Shown here: piece after piece, positions 1-9,600 of the stretch
Position numbering within the stretch: position 1 is the first letter of the stretch
Layout of the letters: every line of letters starts with the position of its first letter
Assembly: GCA_023053545.1 (NCBI GenBank)
Contig: JAKZAN010000007.1
Location: 8,866,001 to 8,930,000, forward strand
DNA length: 64,000 nucleotides
Reading direction: 5' to 3'
DNA from: Lepidurus packardi
Taxonomy: Eukaryota; Arthropoda; Branchiopoda; Notostraca; Triopsidae
Made by a program: the position numbers and the translations under genes
Notes under the pieces: model-generated
Told to the model about the DNA's origin: nothing
The model's input: the letters and a program-made list of their open reading frames with translations, nothing else
Database searches by the model: none

Positions 1-274
1 CAGAAAAGAATCCTAGCTTTTCAAACCACCATACTTATTATTTCATTGTTGCCTTGACGTTAACTGTTGGTTCAGATGAACTGTCTCAACAACCATGAAT
101 TCGGTGTTGATAAAGCTTACACGCACAATCTATTGACACGAATCCTAACTGTTCAGCAAACCACCCTATTTTATTTCATTGTTACCTTTAACCTTATAAT
201 TGATTCAATGCTAGCTTGGTCTCAGCAATTCAATTCAATGGTCTCAGCAACAATGAACTTGCGTTTGGGAAAGG

Positions 275-2600
275 CTAATCGCGAATTCAGCTGGGAACCT
301 GGTGCGGTCCTTTTTGGCACTGAGTGCCGCAAAATTGCATGTTTTGACACTGAATCTGTGGCACTCAGTACCGTCAAGTGCCGCACCAGGCTCCCAGCTA
401 AATTCGCTATTAAATACTTCCCTATACCTATATCTATAGTTTATGTCTAGACCTATATCTGTATTAAATACTTCCATATACACATATCTATATAAGAAAA
501 CTAAGTTACAGAGTTACAGTTTAAAACTACTCGAGTTACGAGTAGTTTAAACGAGTAGTTACAAGTAGTTTACGAGTAGTTTCTACGAGTAGTTACAAGT
601 AGTTTACGAGTAGTTTCTACGAGTAGTTTCTACGAGTTACAGTTTATGAAATAGAGTTAGAGTGAAGAGTAGAGTGAATAAAGAATCAGAAAACTTACAA
701 ACTGTAAGTCACAGAGTTGCTTTAATCAAACTTCGTCTATACGTATGGGATACGTAGTTTTAGGAAAGTCTAATAGCGAATTCAGCTGGGAACCTGGTGC
801 GGTCCTTTTTGGCACTGAGTGCCACAAAATTGCATGTTTTGACACTGAATCTGTGGCACTCAGTGCCGGCAAGTGCCGCACCAGGCTCCCAGCTGAATTC
901 GCTATTAAATACTTCCCTATACCTATATCTATAGTTTATGTCTAGACCTATATCTGTATTAAATACTTCCATATACACATATCTATATAAGAAAACTAAG
1001 TTACAGAGTTACAGTTTAAAACTACTCGAGTTACGAGTAGTTTAAACGAGTAGTTACAAGTAGTTTACGAGTAGTTTCTACGAGTAGTTACAAGTAGTTT
1101 ACGAGTAGTTTCTACGAGTAGTTTCTACGAGTTACAGTTTATGAAATAGAGTTAGAGTGAAGAGTAGAGTGAATAAAGAATCAGAAAACTTACAAACTTT
1201 AAGTCACAGAGTTGCTTTAATCAAACTTCGTCTATACGTATGGGATACGTAGTTTTAGGAAAGTCTACTAGCGAATTCAGCTGGGAACCTGGTGCGGTCC
1301 TTTTTGGCACTGAGTGCCACAAAATTGCATGTTTTGACACTGAATCTGTGGCACTCAGTGCCGGCAAGTGCCGCACCAGGCTCCCAGCTGAATTCGCTAT
1401 TAAATACTTCCCTATACCTATATCTATAGTTTATGTCTAGACCTATATCTGTATTAAATACTTCCATATACACATATCTATATAAGAAAACTAAGTTACA
1501 GAGTTACAGTTTAAAACTACTCGAGTTACGAGTAGTTTAAACGAGTAGTTACAAGTAGTTTACGAGTAGTTTCTACGAGTAGTTACAAGTAGTTTACGAG
1601 TAGTTTCTACGAGTAGTTTCTACGAGTTACAGTTTATGAAATAGAGTTAGAGTGAAGAGTAGAGTGAATAAAGAATCAGAAAACTTACAAACTTTAAGTC
1701 ACAGAGTTGCTTTAATCAAACTTCGTCTATACGTATGGGATACGTAGTTTTAGGAAAGTCTACTAGCGAATTCAGCTGGGAACCTGGTGCGGTCCTTTTT
1801 GGCACTGAGTGCCACAAAATTGCATGTTTTGACACTGAATCTGTGGCACTCAGTGCCGGCAAGTGCCGCACCAGGCTCCCAGCTGAATTCGCTATTAAAT
1901 ACTTCCCTATACCTATATCTATAGTTTATGTCTAGACCTATATCTGTATTAAATACTTCCATATACACATATCTATATAAGAAAACTAAGTTACAGAGTT
2001 ACAGTTTAAAACTACTCGAGTTACGAGTAGTTTAAACGAGTAGTTACAAGTAGTTTACGAGTAGTTTCTACGAGTAGTTTCTACGAGTAGTTTCTACGAG
2101 TAGTTTCTACGAGTTACAGTTTATGAAATAGAGTTAGAGTGAAGAGTAGAGTGAATAAAGAATCAGAAAACTTACAAACTGTAAGTCACAGAGTTGCTTT
2201 AATCAAACTTCGTCTATACGTATGGGATACGTAGTTTTAGGAAAGTCTACTAGCGAATTCAGCTGGGTACCTGGTGCGGTCCTTTTTGGCACTGAGTGCT
2301 ACAAAATTGCATGTTTTGACACTGAATCTGTGGCACTCAGTGCCGTCAAGTGCCGCACCAGGTTCCCAGCTGAATTCACTTTTAAATACTTCCATATACA
2401 TATATGTATATAAGACAACTGCTAAGCTACATAATTACAGTTTAAAACTACTACCGAGTTACAGTTTATGACATAGAGTTAGAGTTTTCTGCTTCTTTAT
2501 GACATAAAGAATCAGAAAACTTACAAACTGTAAGTCACAGAGTTGCTTTAATCAAACTTCGTCTCTACGTATGGGCTACGTAGTTTTAGGGCAGTATGTT
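275..2600. repeat. ~495-bp satellite array, five units, each with a ~135-bp hairpin
   Basis: Four near-identical units repeat every 495, 495 and then 487 bp (equivalent points at 747, 1242, 1737 and 2224). The first unit begins near 275, and a fifth, shorter and more diverged unit ends near 2600. Each unit has a long inverted repeat (about 277-412, 771-907, 1267-1401, 1762-1896 and 2249-2383) followed by a region built from a short GAGTAGTTT-type subrepeat. Both strands of the hairpin can be translated into similar peptides only because it is palindromic, so the short ORFs here are not genes. The fifth unit has lost most of the GAGTAGTTT subrepeats. Confidence 0.95.
771..907. repeat. Perfect-ended hairpin inside the satellite unit (MITE-like)
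   Basis: The arms begin TAATAGCGAATTCAGCTGGG and are mirrored at the other end. They run about 55 nt each with few mismatches, around a loop rich in T and A. The inner arm contains GGCACTGAGTGCC, itself an odd palindrome. The layout resembles a small non-autonomous DNA transposon that was caught in a unit before tandem amplification. I see no convincing target-site duplication, so the class is open. Equivalent hairpins sit in the other four units. Confidence 0.75.
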
Positions 2601-3744
2601 TTAGGAAGCAAAGAGGGAAGATATTCTGCGCGTTTTGGCCTGAAAAGTGGAGAAGATTTTTTGGTTGTTGTAGGTAATTCGTGCTTTGACACTTTGGATG
2701 GTTATGGGGGTTTTAAAGTGTAAAACAATGTTGCACCTTTAAGTTGAAGTCTTTCTCATTTTTGAAAGCGTTAACAGCTGATGCTTTGACACGGTGGCGG
2801 ATGTTCTCTCGGGGCGGCCCGTCTCCCATGTTTTTATTTTCTAGTTTTCCTCGCTCCATATAGATCGTCGTCCTTCGTACTATTGTCCTTAGCCTGCCCC
2901 TGCTCGGGCTGCCAAGTGTCCATTATTCCATTAGCTTGTCAGCGCCCCTTTTTCGGCGTGACAACCGACAAGGAACACGGCAACCCGGGGGCCGAACTGC
3001 CTCTTCCACACTTTGACTAGGCCTCGAGAGAATTGGAGACATTGTGCCCTTTGCTTTTGTGTATAGACATTTTGTAGAACGGAGCACGGGGCACGGATGC
3101 CGAACAAGGGGGTCGTACCCGGACTGGGGGGAACAGGAGAAGAGCTTTCATGAACTCAAGTTTTTGTTGGCACTCCGAGGCGTTAGCAGGTCCATTGGAT
3201 AACATGCGAGTCGAACCTATAGAGCGTATAGGAAGTATGACATTACACCCGGGACACAAAAGAAAACAATAGGAAAAACTCGGCTGGCAATCAACACGGA
3301 CTCCTCCTACCCCCAGAAGGCTATCGCGGCAACAAATCAACTAGAAATAGCGATAACTTTCTCACTTCCCTCTTTTACGTCGGTGTGTACCTAAGCAAGT
3401 ACTGTGTACCTGGAAAAGCACCCACACACCATTTCCCTTCCAATGTCTTCCAAAGAAATATGTCAGTTTTCTTACCCTCGCTACTCATTCTAACAAATTA
3501 CTATAGTCATAACTTTTATACTTGGAGTTAGTATTGTTATTGCAATAAAGTCAAAAGTCAGTGAATTTTACAATAAGTATTTACTTCGTACAACCTAATT
3601 GTAACAGTGATTACAATCATATTTTTATTTCAATTACTAATTTCGTTTCTAATTTTACCAATAAATAATGAATTACCTTCTTAGACTATTTAGAGTATTA
3701 GATCTTAGATTGTGTGTTCCAGTGTCAGTCTTAGGCTAGTATGT

Positions 3745-3815
3745 TATTGTATGTATGTATGTTATGTTATGTAGTATGTATGTATGTTATGTTATGTAGT
3801 ATGTATGTATGTTAT
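3745..3815. repeat. ATGT/GTTAT microsatellite
   Basis: Alternating ATGT and TTATG repeats, with a ~35-bp block (TATGTATGTTATGTTATG and flanks) present twice in tandem. Confidence 0.85.
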
Positions 3816-4100
3816 TGGCCAGAAATGCTTTGCAAGTGTAGAAGTGTAGGTCTGTGAAATAAGAAACTAATTATCAAGAATTAAATAGCCTAATTGTAAC
3901 GCACATTACCGTGCTTTTTACTTAAATTACTAAATTATGTTTTTAATTTTTCCAATAAATACGAATAATACTTTTCCAATAAATACAGAATATAATAATA
4001 CAGTAATAAATACATTAATTGAATATAATAAATACAGAATATAATATAAAATAAATAAAGAATCAATAAAAATAAAACAAAATATGGAATAGAAATAGTA

Positions 4101-4140
4101 TAGAATAGAATAGAATAGAATAGAATAGAATAGGAATAGA
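4101..4140. repeat. AATAG pentanucleotide microsatellite
   Basis: About seven tandem copies of the pentamer AATAG/TAGAA, inside a longer A-rich stretch. Confidence 0.9.
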
Positions 4141-4419
4141 TTAGTTTTTAGATTAAGTAAAGAATGCGGTCTTAGTTTGTAAGTTCCAATGTCACTCTTA
4201 GGCTTTATGTTATTGGCCTAAACTGTGTGCAGAAATGCTGGTTCTCAAGTGTAGAAAGGTACATTGGGGAATAGGAATATCTGGTCGTAGCTTGCATTTG
4301 GTTGTATTTACCATTTGGAAAATAGGGAGAATACTTCTTAGAGTTTCAAATCCCTGGTGAAGGACACGAGTGGTGGGTAACAGGGAGCATATAGACAAAT
4401 TAGTGTTCTTTGACAGAAG

Positions 4420-4602
4420 ATGAGGGTGGAACGGAACGGAGGTCGCAGTAGTATTTCCGTCGCCGCTGTTGGGGATGATAGCGATTCGGAAGTGGGAGCC
4501 GTGAGCAGATGGTTTCCCCTTTTAGCAATCGAAAATCTCGCACAACAGGACTTGGAATACTCGTGCAGGACCGAGCCCCATCAACTTATGATGTCAGCTT
4601 AA
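4420..4602 (+). other. Uncharacterised 60-codon ORF
   Basis: It starts with ATG and ends in a stop after 60 codons. The composition is coding-like: acidic and serine-rich in the middle (DDSDSEV) and not biased toward low-complexity residues. I do not recognise a domain and see no clear flanking splice sites. It may be a chance ORF, a first exon of an unassembled gene, or a relic. Confidence 0.25.
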
Positions 4603-6694
4603 CAAATAAGTTGTTCATTCAAGGAGGCTGTTGTTCGACAAGGGACCGCGTCCAACAGTGACTTTTATTCACTGTTGGAGAGCTGCACCCACCAGTTATG
4701 GCAGTAACAGTAATATCCTTCTTTTTTTTTCCCGTCGAAAACTCATCGATCCTTTAGCCAAGTACACACAGCTCTGCAAGAAAATTTTTGTTGGTTTATG
4801 TTGCCATGGTGATTATTTATCGTTAGGTGAGGTTATTCAGCCTTAAGTCCACTTTGACCATTTGTGAAAACTCCTGTAATGTGGGAGCTTTATTAGGAAG
4901 GCTAAAAGTGTGGAAAAAACACGCTTAACGCAATGACAAAGATGGAAGGAAAAGGATTAAGCTAAGGGGCGGGGACATTCATTCGAGGCTGGGAGGCTGG
5001 AAAAAAGGGAGGCTGGAAAAAGCCACCAAATGTGATGAGAGGCAGTATATTTATAGAGTGGTGGTGGTGGTTGGTTTTGGGGCTTTTCTTTGGGTGGTTG
5101 TTTTGGAACTCGACTCACGTCCTGTAGTCCAAAAGCTAGGACAGGACAGGAGGTAATAAGAAGTTGATCCTTTAGTATTCTGCAACCTAGTGATTCAATC
5201 CTGCGTAGTTCAAAAGGAAGCCGCCCCTTTAGTAACAGCCAAAGCTGTGATCCGATTAAACATCTCTCGGGATTGTTGAGGCTGGGAAAGGAAGATTCTT
5301 CCTAAAGTTTTACCCCAAGGCTCTTGCGACTCGATGCAAAAGCAGAGAGGGGCTCTATATGCAATGTAACTGTGTGGATTACTGCTGTCCTGTTCTCCGT
5401 CTGTCTGTGAAATGAGATTGAATTCGCTTTGTATACTTTGGGTGTACTCCTAACCCATTTCGCTGAGACAAAAATGGGAAGGATGAACACAAACAAGAAC
5501 TAAAAAAGAAAAGGGCTTGAGGGGCTAAAGAGCCGCAGAGCGACCGTTAATGAATTTTTATTCGGACAACACTTGGTAGAGTGTGTTAAAACTGTGGGAG
5601 CTGTTGAAAGTACTCGCGCCGCCCTCTTCCCGTTTTAACTGGTAGCAGCCAAGGGAAAGAATTATGGCCCAAACAGGAAAGCAATGAAAAATGGGTCATT
5701 AAACAAAAGAGCAAGAGCCATAGGATGTTTGTTAATTTGGTGTGCGCTTTTTATTTCTTGTTACACGTTTGCTTGCTTCTCAGTCTGATGGGTATTCTTA
5801 ACAAACGAAACAAACGGACTGCACCAGTGCGATATTGAACTAAAAAGGTATAACAATATACAAACTAGACTGTACATCTCTATCTGGGGATTTTTTAAAA
5901 AAGGGGGATCAAATTGAGCGAACTTGGTTGGCTTTAGGAGGGCCTCTCGATCTTTTGATTGTATAAGTTATTCAATTAAACAACACTCATCATGGGCTTT
6001 AGTTTTGAATCACTTGGAACTAACGCGCACTTGAACTTTTGCGAACCTTCATATAAATTGCAGCAGCGTTCCAAAGTCAAAAACAACTTTACAATCCGTA
6101 TAAATATACACAATTCTTCCTCAGACTGGCCCCCTGGTTTGAAAAATACAAACTACTCACAAACCCTTTTGCCCTCCATAGTTTGCAGTTTGGGTTGAGT
6201 TTCGACCCGTTTGAGGCTAATTCATTGTTGCGTAGGTGTGGGCAGCGTTGTAAGGTCTCTAAGATATGTTTGAAAAGCTGGTGAAAAGTGTGCAGGAAAT
6301 TAGCCTCTGTTAATTTGCACAATAACACAATAGGGTTAATCCGATCAGGCAGACTCACAAAAACACAGACACAACACAAACCAAAACGGTTTGTTTTCAA
6401 CTGACAACGCCTCCCAAAGTGACGCACTCCAAGACAAGGTTTCCCAGCAAGTTTGGAGCGCGTTTATCCATCTTCTACATCATCTCATCTTTAGGTAATC
6501 TCATGCGAAGCCAAACTTTGGACTGCGTTTTCGTTTACAGGTTCCCACAACACAAGGAGTACCCACAGAGCGTTTACTCAACTTTTCTGGAACAATCGCG
6601 TGCGTTCTAGGTACGTAGGACGCAATAAACCGTACTACCAGACTCTTATACAGGAATGTTTTGCTGAAGAAATCCAAGGAAAATCTACGTTTTT

Positions 6695-9600
6695 TTATAC
6701 GATATTTTCTGCGTTCAATTGCTCAAAATTGGGATCTGCTGGTCGCCAATGGACCGCACTGGGTCCAAATTTGTAGACCAATCTTCTTCCCAAGACGGGT
6801 AAGAATACCCGGCTCTTGTAGTAATACCTGTAAGAGAGAATTTTCAAGTGTTAATGACACAAGTTTTATCTTAATGGTCTTTTTTATTTTTTTAAAAATT
6901 ATTTTTACCTCATAGCTCTGCTAAGTTTCTCATAAGTCATGCGAGGGTTATTCTTGATGGTTCCCCAGAGGCCTGCTAACTGTTCACTTTTTACTATCCG
7001 GAAGATTCCTTCGTCGACATTTTCCCAGCGAACCATGCTGGGGCAATACTTTGGGTTGTGTAATAAATCGCGGATAAATTCCCACAAGCGGCCAAAGCCT
7101 TTATCTGTAAACGGAAAGGTTCTATTAATACAATCCCACGATAAGGATACAAGAGTGAAAAGATTCTTTACCAGGTTTCTTGGACTTGCTGCGGTCTCTC
7201 TTGGGCGGTCTGCCGACTTTCTTGGGCAAATCTGTCAATACCCGTTCCTCGGATTCCGAGGGTGAAGGCGTTCCACCTGTTGACTGGCAATCACGGTAGT
7301 ATTCCGAGTTGAATCCTAATAATTATTTTTGTGTTTAATAAGGATGTATTGATGATTTTTTGAGTGTTTTATTAAGGATTCGTTTAGAGGAGATGGTACC
7401 TTCCACGGTGGTAGTGTCATAGGAGAGCGAATGTTGGTCTTTTTCTTGGTATGGACCGAGTGCTTCTGTTCGGATTTGTTGGCGAAGGAGGCGTGGAGAA
7501 AATTCCATTTCTCCCGGGCCGCCCGTTTTCGGGGAAGTGTAAGGATTAGACATCTGGTGGAGGTTCCCGCAATGAAGCGCTGCGACATGACTGCTCGGAT
7601 CGTCGTACTCCTCGTTGTGGTGTACCCGCAGGACTTGGTTTGTTGAGATAGGACTGCTGAGAGGGTTGGAATGCTCGTTGGAATACTGAAGACCGACACC
7701 CACAAGGTGTGGATTTGACAGCGGTGACAACACCTGTTGCCCACCATGGTAATGTGTCTGCAATGATTCATGGTGGTTTCCCAGCGCCTGTTGCTGGCGA
7801 TCGTCTGTTGAGTCAGCAAATGACAGGTTGAAGTCCGCAAAGGAGATGGTGTTGAACGCATTATCCGGCTCTCTCGCTATATCTGCAAAAACGACCCCCG
7901 TTAATCATCCATTAATAGAAGAACCGCTGTATTCAAACTGTAAATCGCTGAGCACTGTCTATGATGTTTCTACTTACGTAAGGTTTGGTGCGGCGGGTCA
8001 TGTCTCGGATCGGAGAGGGTTGATGTTCTGTCAAAGTGGCTGTGGAGGTTGCTGAAATAGTCTTGGAAAGCTCTGTGGATGCGGTCGCCATAATTAGGGT
8101 CCCTGGATTGGAAATCTTCCTTGGACATGTGGATCAGGTCTCCTCCTGTCAAGGTATTGAAGGCGGCCACGTTCAATGTTTCTTGGCGGATCCCGCAATC
8201 TTTGGCTACGTCAAACAACCAATCGATGGTATCTGAGGTACTCCAGTGTGCCGGTAATTTCTTAAGCCACCCATCGTGTGCACTATCATCCTGTGAAACT
8301 GGATTTGGAACAAAAAGTGTTAAAGGGGCAATATAGCCACACAAAATCACCTTTTGAGATATTAATTGACTCTTTTAGCTTAGAATTTATTTGAAGAATT
8401 ATGCATTTTGTGTGACATCTTTCCTCAAAGCCGTTCGCGAGTTATTGAAGTACACAGTGTGCCCGCTACGAGAGCCGTGGCGTAGCGCGTAGAGCGTCTT
8501 CTGTCACTTGTTTTGGTGCTGATTTTGTTCTAAGTAATTGTGATATTGTGTCGATTTTTGCAGCCTGGTCTGTCGTGGAAGGTGACGGATCCGTCACTTT
8601 ACACCTGGAAGGAGCTGAGGCAAATTTGACCGAAAACCGTATCAAATCAAGACCAAATACCTCCTCACACCCCCTGACGGTGGCGCGCAATAAACACAAC
8701 CTGTTTATATCGAAACCATTTCTTGATGTAGGTACCACAGGTAGAAATGCACGGTAGAAATGACTTTCAATACGAACGTGACGACTAGTGAAAACGACCA
8801 TGGCGAACATGAAGAAAACAACGATGAAAGTAGACTTCCGAAGAAGATAAGAACGTTCCGAGATTGCTCAAACTAACCTAACCTAACTTAACCTAACCTA
8901 ACGTTCTTTGTTTGTGCCAACGTAAAGTGAATAGCTCGTTTTGTGGTTATCTGGCGTCACCATCAGGGGTGTGAAGTGCTATTCGGTCTTAACTTGATAC
9001 GGTTTTCAGTCAAATTTGCCTCAGCTCCCTTCAGGAGACTGACGGATCCGTCACTTTACACGACAGGCCTAGTTGGATTTTTGTGTCGATATTGTATCGA
9101 TATTGTGTCGATATTGTATCGATATTGTGTCGATATTGTGTCGATATTGTGTCGATATTGTATCAAATATTGTGTCGATATTCTATCAATATTGTGTCGA
9201 TTTGTAAATATCAAGCATGATATTGTGTTGATTTTTTGGGATGAAAGTTTAGTTCTATAGTGCAGGAGTTTTTTCTTTCATGAAAGAACAAGTAAAAAGG
9301 ACTCGGCGTGTCCATCTGTGTACGTTACAGAACCACGTGATTCCGTGGCGTGAAATCAAATTTAAATTTTATTAATCCTGTTATTCTAAATACCGCAGTT
9401 TACTATTTCGCTCATGAAGGGATTGAATGACATCATCGGAAAGCATATAGCCAAAACCCAACCTGTACAAACCAGGATAGGGGAAATAGCATGGGGAAAA
9501 ATTCAAAAGTTCTTACAGCGTTGCCACGTGCTGACAAAATTGGTGCTTCTAAGAGTAAGGCCTTTAGCGTGCTAAGATAATTATGCTTTTCTGGCTACTA

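Larger units (their letters stand above)
2600..6690. other. Intergenic DNA left of the ETS gene
   Basis: I see no supported gene here. The stretch contains an ATGT-rich microsatellite (about 3745-3815), an AATAG pentamer run (about 4101-4140) and AT-rich DNA at 3480-4130. A 60-codon plus-strand ORF at 4420-4602 has coding-like composition but no recognisable domain. The 3' end of the minus-strand ETS gene lies at the right edge. Confidence 0.6.

Noticed and set aside
244-2413. Series of 63-79-codon ORFs on both strands with repeated EFSWEPGA-type peptides
   Set aside because: They are translations of a palindromic hairpin in a satellite; both strands give similar peptides and there is no independent coding signal.
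3017-3340. Minus-strand ORF of 107 codons
   Set aside because: No domain, no splice context, and composition typical of a chance frame in GC-richer DNA.
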